A stretch of 64,000 bases of DNA, taken from positions 248,001-312,000 of the forward strand of contig JAMZAV010000161.1 of assembly GCA_024449915.1 (NCBI GenBank), given 5' to 3'. The stretch comes from Sweltsa coloradensis. Taxonomy: Eukaryota > Arthropoda > Insecta > Plecoptera > Chloroperlidae. Under the pieces are notes generated by a model. It was not told the origin of the DNA. It saw nothing but the letters and a program-made list of their open reading frames with translations, and ran no database searches. This document shows positions 12,942 to 24,872 of the stretch, one piece after another (the stretch's first letter is position 1; every line of letters begins with the position of its first letter). The position numbers and the translations under genes are program-made.

Positions 12942-14216
12942 CGTATCAAACGAGTTTTGCTGTATTCGTGCGTCTACTGTCTAACTATGGCATTATTAAC
13001 CAGACATCGTAAAGTATACCCGTATTTACGTTGCGAACTTAAATAAAATTGAAATATTAATATAAATATATATTCTAGATTGAACTGAATTTGAATGTCA
13101 ACAACTGATTGCGAATAAAGTGAACTGCTTCTTTGCTTGACAAATACAGTGACATTATTATGTTGCTTTGAAGTTTGAACGAATCGTTTTGATATTATGA
13201 TTGGGTCCGATATTGAAGTAGTGTTTGTTATTTATGGGTTTTGTTACCGTAGTATTGTACAAACATCAAATTTTATTATACACCGTATGAATTCTAATTT
13301 ATGAATACTAAGGAAAATATAAAATATATTGTGGATATTTTCATATTGCTAGTTTTTATTTTTCAATATTATGTTTCTTGGTACAATAATACCTGGTACG
13401 ATGTTACTTTGTTAATAAATATGACACAGCATCATACATTCACCATAAAACATAAAAGTGCTGATAAACAATTCCCCCCAATGGAATTATAACATAACGC
13501 GTTTTCTTTTCTAATGAGGTGGTCAAGACCAAGTGTTGTAACGAATCAAAAAATGTAATATATTATACCAATATAATCTGAATAAAGCTAATAAATTACA
13601 GGAAACTTTTCACACTTATATCAATCAACGTTAATTTGTTTTTGTTATCAACAACAACGCAACACTTTTGACACTTTAAAATTATAATCACATACAGCTA
13701 ACGAGTAGACGTTTGAACTGCCCAGTTTTCTTGAAACCTGCGCAAATACTTTTCTGCTAGTCATACTTACAATTTTCCTTTCTTATAATATCATACACTA
13801 CTCTCATACCAACTTTTCCTCGGTCTAACTAAACGATTACCTAGAAAATATGTTCCATGAAACATTTTCTGTTACTCTTCTACTATATTCAAATGTATAT
13901 ACTCTTTGGTGATTGCCTCGATATCGTAGTTGAAAATTAGGATGCACCAAAGCACAAATATCATCATTGAGTGGGCTTTCCACATCTTGCCAATATTACA
14001 AAAGTACAAAAATCAATAGCAACACAAATTAATGTTAAATTTATCTGCGCATAAAGGTACTAACAGTTAGACTTTGTATACAACCTTTTTAAAAAGAGAA
14101 TTTTAAACTATTACAATTTTTCCAAGACGAATTTGACTTTTTGTTTTCAACCTTTCTCTTATTCTATGCCCATTTATATTTGGTGCGATTGATGGTGATA
14201 TTTTACTGACTTTACA
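12942..14216. other. AT-rich stretch, nothing recognised
   Basis: No coding, RNA or repeat signal was recognised. Confidence 0.5.
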
Positions 14217-14624
14217 CATACAAATCATTAGACTTTTCACTGTTATTGACTTGTTTTTATTTTGAAATGTTATATTTCGACTACTTTTCAGCAGTCTTTA
14301 TCAAACAATACAACTAAAAAACCACAACAAACAAGACAAAAAAAAATTCCCCAAAAATTATAAATATTTCTGTGTATTAGTACCAAATTATTAACAAAAA
14401 AGTTTTAAAAAAAAACAGAACATTAAAATGACATTAATGACATTTATTATTTGGTACTAATACACAGCCATATTTATAATTTTTTGGGAAATTTTTTTTG
14501 TCTTGTTTGTTGTGTTTTTTTAGTTGTTGTATTGTTTGATAAAGACTGCTGAAAAGTTGTCGAAATATCACATTTTAAAAATAAAAACAAGTAAATAACA
14601 GTGAAAAGTCTAATGATTTGTACG
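14217..14624. mobile_element. Large inverted repeat, Penelope-like terminal sequence (tentative)
   Basis: Two arms of about 180 bp (14217-14394 and 14446-14624) are close inverse copies around a ~50-bp AT-rich centre. Each arm has a hairpin followed by GAAAT. In the left arm, read on the minus strand, GACTGCT / GAAA / AGTAGTC pairs along its length with one G-U wobble, and it is preceded by TTGATAAA and followed by GAAATAT. The same layout, a CUGANGA-like box, stem II, then GAAA, is the core of hammerhead ribozymes, which are known in terminal repeats of Penelope-like retroelements. The box here is degenerate. No reverse transcriptase lies nearby, so this is a fragment at best. The inverted repeat is certain; the family assignment is an inference. 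Confidence 0.6.
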
Positions 14625-16034
14625 TGTAACGTTACTACTTGTTATATAGTTTCAATTTTTATAATTTTACTGACTATTCTCGCTATCGTAACCCAATTGG
14701 TTGAAGTTTGGAAGTGGCTCACAAAACACCAAATCTCCTATGTGTAAATATACCTGTTCATCAGATTCTGGGCCTACAAACATTAGTCAGCTTGCCCAAT
14801 GGGGGTCCTTTAATGCTTTATAATGAGCGCAACTATCCTTCTTCTCCTAGGTCACCCAGACTTGCTTGGGCTATACCCAGCGCGTGGGGGTCGCCTAATG
14901 GCATCGAACCGCTCTAATTGACCAGGTGCAAACCAATCCCCACCCCACAACCCCCATCAACCACCCACCAACAGCAGTCCTATCGACAACGAGCCCTTGA
15001 TAAATAGCCACGTTTTTTCACATTTGTTATTGACCCGTTCATTCAACCTCACCCGTATGTAACAAGATTTATAGTCATTCAATATATATTTTTTAAACAT
15101 GCACCAGGGCATGTGTAAGATATTGAAGATTGGAGCCAAAGATTTACTGACTCGATAAGAATATAATGAACTGTGTGTGCAGCCATGGGGTGAACTGCAT
15201 TACGAAGTCGAGTGTGGGTGGAGATATCAATGTCCCTGATGGTTTTTAACAGACATCGAGAGTGGAACCATTACTTACTTCTTTATAGCCTGCAAGAGAT
15301 CTTAGAACAGATGATTGTTGGCGATGTTTCCGAAGTCAGAAGTATTGTTGATTCTCGTTTGTATTCAGGAGCTCGTTGTACACTACCTATACTTTGAGAT
15401 GCAGAATACAGGAGGATGTATGTAGCATCACCTGTAAATTGGATATTTGAAGTAACATAATCGTTTTCAGTAATGTTGAGAAATATGCTAAGGAGAAAAT
15501 TAATACGGTTTTCAGTTTGAAACTATTGTGTCTGTCTTTAAATAATAATAATAATTTAAAAAGAATGGAAATCCGTGGATATATAATTTTGAAAAAATAT
15601 GACTAAAACCGCTTTGCAACGTTTAAAATACCTACTCGTTAATGAATGCGTGTTAACCCAAAGATACATTAACATAACCATTAAATTGTGACAACACATT
15701 AAATCATTTGCTAAATATAAGTCAAACCCTAACTATAAAATCTTTATTTAGCCTATATTTAAATAACCTTGTGAGTTGCGACTAAATATAAAATAGCATA
15801 ATTTCGAATTATTCCCAGAAGTGAATCGAACACCTATTGTTTTTTCACATAATTTACCATAATTTAGTTTCATTGCATGACGACCTTTGAAGGTCACTCT
15901 AAGCCACTGGGCATGTCGATGAATCTATGCCTCCTCATCTGGCGCTACTATACGATACTACGACACAAGTATCCGAGTGCAGGGCCCCGACGTACGATGA
16001 GAAGAACACGGTAATTAGTTTGATTGTTGTTTTG
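14625..16034. other. Unassigned stretch
   Basis: Mostly AT-rich, with a moderately GC-richer part at 14760-14960 holding a 69-codon frame (14708-14917, including YPSSPRSPRLAWAIPS) that I do not recognise. No splice signals stand out around it. Confidence 0.4.
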
Positions 16035-16165
16035 TTGGGCAACCTGAGCGCGTGACCCCCACCTAGAGGGGCCCCGAACGGTCCGTCCCCCGCGGGCCCA
16101 CCGTGTTGTGAATTGTGAGGTATTCGGAGAGCAGAGAGATGTGAGTGCAATACCTGTACCATTAG
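16035..16165 (-). other. GC-rich island with short open frame
   Basis: Positions 16035-16110 are strongly GC- and CpG-rich in an otherwise AT-rich window. A 75-codon minus-strand frame (15935-16162) crosses it, with a Gly/Pro-rich part (GGPAGDGPFGAPLGGG) and no recognisable domain. It could be an exon, a CpG-rich regulatory spot or a repeat fragment. Confidence 0.3.
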
Positions 16166-16277
16166 GTTTGACGTTTGTCCTACGGTCCTACCACATTGTG
16201 GTACTTTTAAATAAGTGTGAAATACCTACATGAAATGTGGGTAAAAAGCATTTAATTTTTTAATACAAGTTTTTTTA

Positions 16278-16400
16278 GACTGGGATTCGAACCCAGAACC
16301 TCCGGCTTAATGTGCCATAGTTCTACCAAAAAGCCGGAGGTTCGAATCCCAGCCGGGGCAAACTTTTACGACAATTGCTATGAATCAATAAAACATTTTC
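16278..16400. repeat. Head-to-head tRNA-like SINE fragments
   Basis: A minus-strand tRNA-like unit (16278-about 16335, B box read as GGGTTCGAATCCC) faces a plus-strand fragment starting AAGCCGGAGGTTCGAATCCC at 16331. Both match the unit at 20478-20549, which has GCCGGAGGTTCTGGGTTCGA. The plus fragment has lost a few bases (TCTGGGT or similar) just before its TTCGAATCCC, probably between short repeats. The downstream AAACTTTTACGACAATTGCTATGAATCA resembles the tail after the 20.5-kb copy, supporting one SINE family. Confidence 0.6.
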
Positions 16401-17552
16401 CTCACATAATATATTATATTTAAAAACAACGTAGAATATTATATTATTTTGAAGGAATGCAGAATAAGTGTAATAACAACGGGCCAGAAAACCTCTAGTT
16501 TACAAGTGTAAAATGTGGAAGAAAAACGCACAAGCCTAGTGTCGCGCTTTGCTGCCGGAAGACTGGAGAACCGCCAGTATTAAACGTTTAAAACCATGCG
16601 AAATTGCAGTTCTTTAGTCAAATCTCAAGGGAAAAGTGATTTTATTTATATTGATTCTAAAATAACTTTCATACCAACCATGCGATTCACATTTCAAAAC
16701 ATATATATTTAAAAAAAAAAACAAGTTTAAAATGTTGTAATTTTTGCTCCCCTTAAAAGTCAGCAACGAGTCATACTCGAGATTATAATTATCTGGATGT
16801 GTCGTCAGTTTTAATAACTAGACGATAAAATATATACATAAATAAATAATTAAATAAGTATGAAGGTAGCACGCTCAACGCGTGTTTGCTAAAGAAATTA
16901 CCTCTCTCTTAAGCCCTCCCAAATTATCCCACCTGCAAAACTAATTTTCTTCGCATCCTCAAACTCACCTTATTTTAACCCAATCAAATCGTAATTAATT
17001 TCGTACGCGTGCTGCATAAGACGTATATGGATGAACAAAATGTCAAAATAATAATGTACGTCGTCGAAATGATATGCAAATATTTTACTCTGTAGTCTGA
17101 ACACGCATTTTAATTAACATAAGAGCTTACTTTCTGCGTGCCTCGAACGACATACGTGGGTGAAGAAAATGATGACGAAAACAAGTGGGAGGAAACTGTT
17201 ACAGCAACAACAATTTGGGAGACGAAAAAATGTGTAATTTACATAATGTGACTTCTTTCGTGCTCATTGATTTTTTTCGCTTATGGGGGTGGGGGTAAAC
17301 TCGGAAGATTCTAAGCACAGGTGTGAAGGCAGATAAGGGGTATAGCTTTGTCATAATCTTTTACCATATTAGTCTCAATCAGTTTAATTTAAGTGCTGTG
17401 TTGTCTAGAACATTTTATTTTTTAGAACATTATTAATTTTACTATTAATATCAATATTTTAATAGGCTACCTTTAAAAAAATATATATAATTTACTTAAA
17501 CTTTATCTACAGATTGTAAAACAAGAACGCAAATAATATATTTTCTAGCAAT
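16401..17552. other. AT-rich stretch, nothing recognised
   Basis: No gene or repeat was recognised. Confidence 0.5.
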
Positions 17553-17600
17553 CTTTGGTGGAGGTGCCGGGTACGACATAATTCTCGTCCCGTCCCTTCT
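17553..17600 (+). repeat. GGAGCGAAGC-family fragment
   Basis: Only the diagnostic CTTTGGTGGAGGTGCCGGGTA block is present. It matches copies C and D, with no ends recognised, so this is a relic or a chance-preserved core. Confidence 0.45.
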
Positions 17601-18592
17601 CCTCAATTGGTCTCCAATATCGTTCAGTAGTGTCTTTGTTGTTACCATCATTTTGATGTAGTCATTTTTCACTTTCTATTTTTACACCTTAAATATTTAC
17701 AGAATGATGCAAAAGTTTCCAATTGCGCTGCAATCTAAATTAGTAATCTATTTACTTGTTTCATTGTCTACTATTGATTGAAGAAAACATTCAACATTAT
17801 TAATTAGTCATATTTGACAAATAGTAAAAACCGAAACGCAATGTATTATGATAATATGTTGATCATACCATTATCATCCACCTGAACCCATGATTTAGCG
17901 TTATGTGCATGCCGTATTTAACAGAATTTAAATTGTACACCAACAATTCTAAACACCGAACAGCATAATTTCCCCCTGTGTGGTCGGAAAGTGATGAGTA
18001 ATCAGCTGTTGTATACATAAACTGTCTGTTAATTATGCACCGCATAATAACAAAACAAATAGCAATTTGCCAACAGTTTAACCTGCGGTCTCGTCGCAAT
18101 CGAAGCGTACGCGCAGAGCCCGAGGTTTAGGCTGTATTTAGGCCTACCTCATCAGGTGCATCGCTATGCTATTATTATTTTGTATTTTCAAGTTTTTATT
18201 GATTCGATTATTACCTGGCTTTTCGTCTAAAATATAATATACAATGGTGGCAATTTACTAAACGACACGATCATATACTTTTTCTGTAGGCTCGTTTTTA
18301 AAGTGGGCTATTTTATTTTTTGTTACAACTATATAATGATAGGCCTTTGGTTTGGAGCGTTTAAAAATCGTTTACAAAAAATACAATTATTATCTACTAA
18401 CACAGCTTCTGAAAACATATATTTATGAAATATATAAAATCTTCGACATATTTGGTGGCCGATAATGTAGGTTTGCATGTTTTAAATGTATAAGATTATA
18501 TATTTATTCGTTTCAATTAGCTGCTATATGTACAATTTAATGATTTTAATATACGCAATGATGTATTTTACACCCTTTCACTGCAATGAAAC
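17601..18592. other. AT-rich stretch, nothing recognised
   Basis: Two TAGGCC-type motifs near 18139 and 18341. Otherwise featureless. Confidence 0.5.
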
Positions 18593-19246
18593 AGTTTAAA
18601 GGGGCTAAAAACCCCAAACATTATTTTTTACCACGTGATCTATAGCACAATACTACACTTAAATGACCGTTTAAAAAATTATATCTTGTAACTGTGATTT
18701 AACACGAATTTTTTAATTTCTTTGATCCAGAAATTGGCGAAAATTGGTGTTTTGGAAATTTTCCTAAATCGGCTTTAACCTGCTTCTTTTTTGGTCCACA
18801 TAGATACTAGAGCATAGTACCAATCTAAAATGCCCCTTTATAACATCGTGTCTTGAAACTGTGCCCAAATATACCCTCAAACACGCAAAAATATGCGTTC
18901 CAAAATCACACCCCATCTTGGTAATCAGCATATTTTGACCCAACTACTTGCCCAAATTACAAAACAAAATATAAAGAATTTACAGAAAAGGCTGTCGAAT
19001 ACGTCAATAATGGCCAATATTTTTTTGGATCAAAATCCTCCAAGGTCACGGGGCATAAAGATCGTCCCCATGTTATTTCTTATGGGAGATTTTTGCCGAT
19101 GGGACCTAGCTCGAAAATGTCATGTTTGACAATTTTTTGGGAGGTCATGGTGGCCCCAATAATTTTTCTGTTAATTGCTAAATTCATTACCTGTTAGCCT
19201 GAATGAAATATATTTTTTGAGTTTAGCGGTTAAATACCCCTTTAAG
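18593..19246. mobile_element. Possible non-autonomous DNA transposon, TTAAAGGGG ends
   Basis: The left end TTTAAAGGGGCTAAAAACC (from about 18595) is matched by the inverse of the right end, read as TTAAAGGGGTATTTAACC (about 19229-19245). The ~650 bp between them is less AT-rich than its flanks and has a 78-codon frame at 18893-19129 with no recognised domain. No target duplication is evident. Length and ends fit a MITE-like element, but the inverted repeats are short and imperfect. Confidence 0.4.
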
Positions 19247-20477
19247 TTTTGCGCCACACATAAACTACAATATGTTCACTCTTAAATCCTAAATAAATCT
19301 GTATAGTTCCTTTTTTAAATACATCTAATGGTTTTAAAAAAAAATTGTTGGCAATATATTATAATATGTATGTGTCACCTTAATAAATAAATATGTTGAC
19401 GTATGCCCTTTTCTAACAACCTTTCATGCAAGTATTTATGAGTTAAAATAATAAATAAACTTAGTAAAATTTTATGTGTGTGAAAAATTCATTTGGCATG
19501 GTTGAAATGTGCTAACCGACCACAACATTAATATGCTATTTTGTTGAAACAAAAAGTGATAGTTTTTACATTAAAAACAAAACTGAAGAGTCACTGAGCG
19601 AAAAGGGAAAATTATTATCCTTTACACGTATATTAAAAAACCTGTATGTTGTTAATTCACCAGGCAGAGAATTCCACAACGAGACAGATCTATTATAAAA
19701 ACCGCTTTGATAAGCTGATCCTATTAATGTTTTTCACTGACCCTGGGTGGGATTGAGTCTTACCAGCAAATTCCTTCCCCCCATTTATATATTGAATACC
19801 TGTATAAAGGGAATTATATAGAATGATAATTCTACAGTTTTGTTTTGTTTATTTTTTTAAAATTTATTAAATCAAAATTTAAAAATAATATTCGTAGAAC
19901 ACGACCACAGCAACTTAAGCTTTATTATTCACTTGGATCACACTAATACTTTGATTGTTCCAACCCTCATTAGGTTGTACTCGATGTTATTTATTTATTT
20001 ATTTATTTATTATTTTTCCCCAATATACGAGTGTGGCAGAAAAGAGCATAGCTACATACAATGTAGGCCTACACACTGTTGTTACTTGTTTGTCACCCGT
20101 AATTGATCCGTTTTAAATAATTTTATCTTTAATAAAGTTCTTATTTTCATTCGTACCTATTACCTGAATGTGGGTCTATTATCTCTCGTTATCCCTAAAG
20201 TTCCGAAATCCGTAATCGATACACTTGAACGATATATGATACCCTTTAGAATTGTATCAACGATAGGATAATTTTGTAAGCGAAAACTCACAACGTCTTT
20301 ACTAAAAACAATGCACCATCGAAGTTATTCTTAAAATAAGAAGTATAAATTATCAAAACACATATTTATTTAATGCTTTTTAAGCATAAGACCGTTTTAG
20401 GGTTATTGGTTGAAATCAATTGTCGTAAAAAGTTTCCCCGCAATCACAAAAAATAATTAAGTAAAGGTTTGTTCCAC
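19247..20477. other. AT-rich stretch
   Basis: Holds a (TTTA)n tract at 19983-20014, possibly the tail of a lost LINE copy, and one TAGGCCTA at 20064. No gene was recognised. Confidence 0.45.
19983..20014. repeat. (TTTA)n microsatellite
   Basis: An ATTTATTT-type tetranucleotide run, the same unit that ends the LINE copies at 33.25 kb. Confidence 0.85.
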
Positions 20478-20580
20478 GGCCTAGGTATAGCTCAATTGGT
20501 TAGAGCTCCGTATAGCCGGAGGTTCTGGGTTCGATCCCCAGTCGGGACATGTTTTTACCAGAATTACTATTATTCAAAAA
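20478..20580 (+). repeat. tRNA-derived SINE head with tail
   Basis: A clear A box (TAGCTCAATTGGTTAGAGC) and B box (GGTTCGATCCC) lie at tRNA spacing, with a T-arm ctggg/cccag. The acceptor stem does not pair (ggcctag against gtcggga), so this is not a working tRNA. The following TTTTTACCAGAATTACTATT resembles the tail after the 16.3-kb fragments, which marks a SINE family. Confidence 0.65.
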
Positions 20581-22165
20581 TATATTGTTGTCGAGGGGTA
20601 AAAAATTATAAAGGAAATAATCTATTATCGTAAAGTCGAAAACATGAATATCGATTGATTAATGACCAGAAAAGGTAAAGATACCTTAATTGACTTATAC
20701 GTTTTGGTTGAGGAACGTGCGAAGTCACGTAGTTTTTTGTACATGATATGTATGTCCCACACCGCATTGATTGAGCGAAGTCAACACAAGTAAGTCGGTG
20801 TTCCTTCTCGGTCGGCGGTTGAGCGTCCTTGACCGCCAAACCACGGCCAAACTAGGAGATGGAGCGACCGTTGCCCTCACGATCTACTGACGGGCACGGC
20901 CGGTAACGTCGTCTCAACTGCACGAGGATAAACTATATTGGCTGATGCCAGGGGGAAAAGTATTTTGTTGTAGTTTTTTTCATTAAATTATGAGATTTTT
21001 AAATTTTGGATTTTAAATGGAAAACTATTTATTCCATTTATTTTTTTATGGGCCTACGTGTGTAAGTAGGCGACTATGACGTGTATGATAATACTTAGAC
21101 AGAAATGTAAAAATAAACTTACTTCTCCGAGGATTGAATCTGGGACGTCTTGTCCAGTTAGATGCGCTGTTTGTGGAATCGTTTTTTGAATTTATGTATA
21201 AACACCTTCATAATAATATGTATTTATATATAAATGGTTGTTATTGACTTATTCATCACGTAAACTCATTCTAGGTATGAAATTATTAAAAGTTGATTAT
21301 AAGCAGAAAATCATAATTGGAAATACAAGTAAGAATATGCGCAAGAAAACGTGAAAGGAGGAAACATGCAATAGAAAAGGAGATAATAATTTGAAAAATA
21401 AACAAGAAGAAGAAACATGAATGATATTTTCGAATCGACCAAATTTCGAATGGGACATTACCTGCCTTGAAAATACAAAAGGACGAGCACAAGAATTTGC
21501 GAAAAGGAGAAAATAGGCAATAAACAGGAGATAAGAATTTGTTTAAAAAATTTGTTTAAAAATATATTTATTTGCAAATCATGTAATTTCCCCGATTACA
21601 TTAATATTTCACGTGGTCAACATAAAAAAGTGTCAAATTTTTTGTTGTGGTTTCTCGTATAATGCACTGATGTGGTGACGAAGAAAAAACAAAGCAAAGC
21701 AAATGTATACGTCTAGCTTAATAAAACATTGCAAACGACGTGAAAGACAAAAGTCATTTATCGCAGGGTACACGTGTTAAGAATCCCAGGTACGATAATA
21801 GATAATGTCAGTGGAATTGATTGTGTAGTTGCAGTTAAGTCGAGTTCCGTCTTTATAACACGCGGGGGTGTACTTACGTCGTGCTTTGTGCTGTTAGTGT
21901 TAAGACTATTCTATACAACTGAAGAAACTTTTAGTTTAGTGCAAAACTGTTCGTTGAAACTGTTTAGTGAGAAAAGTTTAGTTAACACCCTTGCATTTTC
22001 AATCGCAATTTCTGGTTTTAGAATCATTTCTTGAATAATGCTTAAAATGTTCTTCACACAGATCCTACCAAATTCCATGTGTTTTTTAAATTATGATTGA
22101 TTATTGCGAATTTTTGGGGGTTATTCAAATATGCATTTTACATAATATGGAAAATTATTAATAAA
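20581..22165. other. Unassigned stretch
   Basis: Contains a weak tRNA-like unit (listed) and a GC-richer patch at 20790-20930 without recognisable content. Around 21305-21540 there is a diverged purine-rich duplication (AAGAATnTGCG...GGAGATAA...AATTTG), offset about 165 bp. No gene was recognised. Confidence 0.4.
21125..21175 (-). repeat. Degenerate tRNA-like sequence
   Basis: Minus-strand B box CAGATTCAATCCTC next to CCGAG, similar to the unit at 22171. The A box is poor. It is likely a SINE relic. Confidence 0.35.
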
Positions 22166-22170
22166 AAAAA

Positions 22171-22223
22171 TGGTTCGTCGAGGATTGAACCCGGGACATC
22201 GGCTGTCTACCTGACTAAGCCTT
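22171..22223 (-). repeat. Degenerate tRNA-like sequence
   Basis: On the minus strand, GGCTTAGTCAGGTAGACA (A-box-like) is followed by CCCGGGTTCAATCCTCGACG (B box). The spacing is too short to hold a full anticodon arm, so this is a deleted tRNA-derived unit. It shares GAGGATTGAA with the 21.1-kb unit. Confidence 0.45.
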
Positions 22224-22313
22224 ATAATAATTAATGTATTATATTATATTATACCATATATTATTACTATATATATATGATTATATCGCAGACTTTCACG
22301 GATTGAATATGCA

Positions 22314-22685
22314 CACATTGTATTTTCGGGTAGTCCGTGTAGTCCACCTCCGACAACAAGAGTTGACAAGAGGAAGAAAACACAACAAGAACCCTTGAGC
22401 CATCTACTCGTACGCTGAGGTCGTCTAAAAAGTAATAGAGTGTGTTGATGTCTTCACAGTTTTTAAAATATCTGGATGTTCATAATATGTTGTCATTAGT
22501 ACCTATGTTTTACTAAGCTTTTTGGTTTTGGTCTTTGTATCCAGTTGCAGTTGTTGTTAAGAAGTAAGGTTTTGTTTGTTTTGATATTGTTTTATGTTTT
22601 AAATTTCCTGAAGATGGGCAGGGAGAACTGCCCGAAACGTTGGAACTGATAATAAAACACACGGACTACCCGAAAATACAATGTG
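22314..22685. mobile_element. Inverted-repeat unit with hammerhead-like core, Penelope-like (tentative)
   Basis: Perfect 27-bp arms (22314-22340 and 22659-22685, core CGGACTACCCGAAAATACAA on the right) enclose about 320 bp. Near the right arm is CTGAAGA (22608-22614), then a six-pair hairpin GGGCAG/CTGCCC (22616-22621 with 22628-22633), then GAAA (22634-22637). This is the CUGANGA-stem II-GAAA order of a hammerhead ribozyme, but one unpaired T separates the box from the stem. Stem III and the cleavage site are not canonical. Penelope-like elements carry such motifs in their terminal repeats. No coding part is present. The arms and hairpin are certain; function is not. Confidence 0.5.
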
Positions 22686-22686
22686 G

Positions 22687-22693
22687 CATATAT

Positions 22694-22750
<57 letters not shown>
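22687..22750. repeat. (TA)n microsatellite
   Basis: About 30 TA units with one slip, directly beside the right arm of the preceding inverted repeat. Confidence 0.93.
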
Positions 22751-22752
<2 letters not shown>

Positions 22753-24872
22753 ATACCATATATTATTAGAATAGGGACCAATGCTATACATATATATATA
22801 TTTTTTAGATATTAATTTTGGTATTTTGGTTTTTGGTTAGTAGGAGATTATGACGCTGTTATTTTTGGACATAAATTAAAGTTGTTCAACCCGAATATTT
22901 AATTAGTAAATCTCGAGTTTCAAGCTGAATAATTGTACGTTGAACGCTGGTAGTGGCGAACTGTAGAGCATCTTATGAAGCTTGTGAATGATTGTCCTCC
23001 AAGGCAATTACTATCCTCTTCCAACTACTCAATGCCTGCAGGACAAATATAACTTACATTTCTTGCCACAAGCTTTCTTATACAACATAAAACGTCTCGA
23101 AAGATAAAAGCAAATAATTCGGAACGCCCCTTAACCCTTGAACGTTTCAATTGCAGGAGTGGATAAAAATATGTTGCACTAAATTGTTCCAGCGTCTCGG
23201 GAAGAAAAAGTCGCAGTGCTCTAGTGAAAATTATGCGAATAGAGGAAAAACTGTTAACGTAATACGTATTGTGTATTCGGACAAGTTCGTGTTGTGGTCC
23301 CGAGTTTGGCCGACAGCCAGTATAGGACGATACAACATGCGACGTCTTCCAAGGCTTGGCTATACGACATCCAATAGGATTACAAAATAAGTGACACAAA
23401 CTTTCCGACTTTGGGGGAAAGTTTAATAGGAAAGTTTTCGTGCTTTCGTATGAGTGACGTTGCTGTTTTCGATAGGATTCGTAGGCTTATTTTTACTTGC
23501 TCTGGGGAGAATGTTTAAATGGGATTCAAAAGTCGATTATTTTCACAAGATGTTATTTCAACAGTGTGTATAAAGATTCGTTTCGATGGTTATTTACACA
23601 TCAAGTCGTAAGTAATTTGTAGTCGACGTGGAGAAGTTAGATTCAATAGTTTCTTTCAAATCAGACTAAGGCAGAAATAACTTTGCACTCTAGATGGGAT
23701 TATTATTAGTTATTACTTATTTATTTTATGTTAAAGACCAATCAACAACAGCAATCTCCACACGAGTGATGTAGGCATTGAATTGAATTACAATTAATTA
23801 ATATTAGGTAACAAAATACCACAACAATAACAAAATAAAAAAAATTATAACAAATCTAAATCGGTTTACTAAGCTGCACAAAAGCATGAACAACACGTTA
23901 CAAAATAAAAATATACATGCCAATATCATCATTATCAGCATAATCATCATTACTATTAATCAAAGCATATAAATATGAAGCGTAAATTCGCATTTATTGA
24001 TGTATTGGTTTATGAACTGGAAACAATAAAATGTAGGTCGGATTATAGCAGCAAATACACAATAATTAATTTGTTCACCAACATTGCATGTGACGAGTTT
24101 GGTATCCAATCAATCAAAACCAATATCGAATTGTTAACACACAGGAATAATTTTGAATTTCTTCTCGTTCACATCTGTTCATTCGGATTTAACAACTATA
24201 GTAAGCGTTGCTGAAGATAGTTTGAAATTTTATTTTATTTTGCCTCTTCTCGTCCTTTTACCGAGGTTTTTAGACTGGATAAATAATCCAAAATTGATTC
24301 CTTTTCCCTCGGATTCGCGTCTACGCCAATAAAACTCCCGTAAAGTATATTCATTCGCTATCCTATACTCCACGGATATCCGGCGCTACGCAGACGAAAG
24401 CTCCATCATCCGCGGTTTACACAGTAAGTACTAGAAATTGTGCATTATAAATTGTCATAGTGGAACGGCGACCACAAATCCCAACACGTGGAGCGCATAC
24501 TCGTAAAACATCGTCTTTATCTCTGCCGCGACTGCCGCTGATTTGCGCATCTCCCACTCGTAAATACGCGCCTACGAGTCGTAAATATACGCGCCATGCA
24601 GCGATGAGGGAGTAGGTCGTGAACATACAGGCAGTGTTACCGTAGGTTGTAGACGTACGTCGGGATACTTTAGCTAGAGATACGTTTTTTAATTTTTAGC
24701 ATTTAAATTTAGAATTTTTAGCATTTTGTATTTTTCATTTACCTCAAAACACTAAATGTGGGGTGTTCCTTGCACTTCTAATGGTATTATGAATTATAGG
24801 AACGTTTTAATTCAATATAGTCACATAAAACGTGACAATTTACACTGCTAAACTAGTTCTCATATTATTACT
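22751..24872. other. Unassigned stretch
   Basis: A mildly GC-richer part at 23140-23400 has open frames on both strands (124 codons minus, 79 codons plus) and a possible acceptor TTTCAATTGCAG before 23157, but no recognisable protein. 24300-24660 is CpG-richer with several ACTCGTAAATA-type repeats. No gene could be supported. Confidence 0.35.

Noticed and set aside
20478..20549. Functional tRNA gene
   Set aside because: A and B boxes are good but the acceptor stem does not pair. The same degenerate unit recurs with a shared tail, so it is a SINE head.
22599..22781. Tyr/Ile-repeat open frame
   Set aside because: It is a translation of the (TA)n microsatellite.
23025..23399. 124-codon minus-strand gene
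   Set aside because: It overlaps an equally open plus-strand frame, has no recognisable domain and no start context or splice support.
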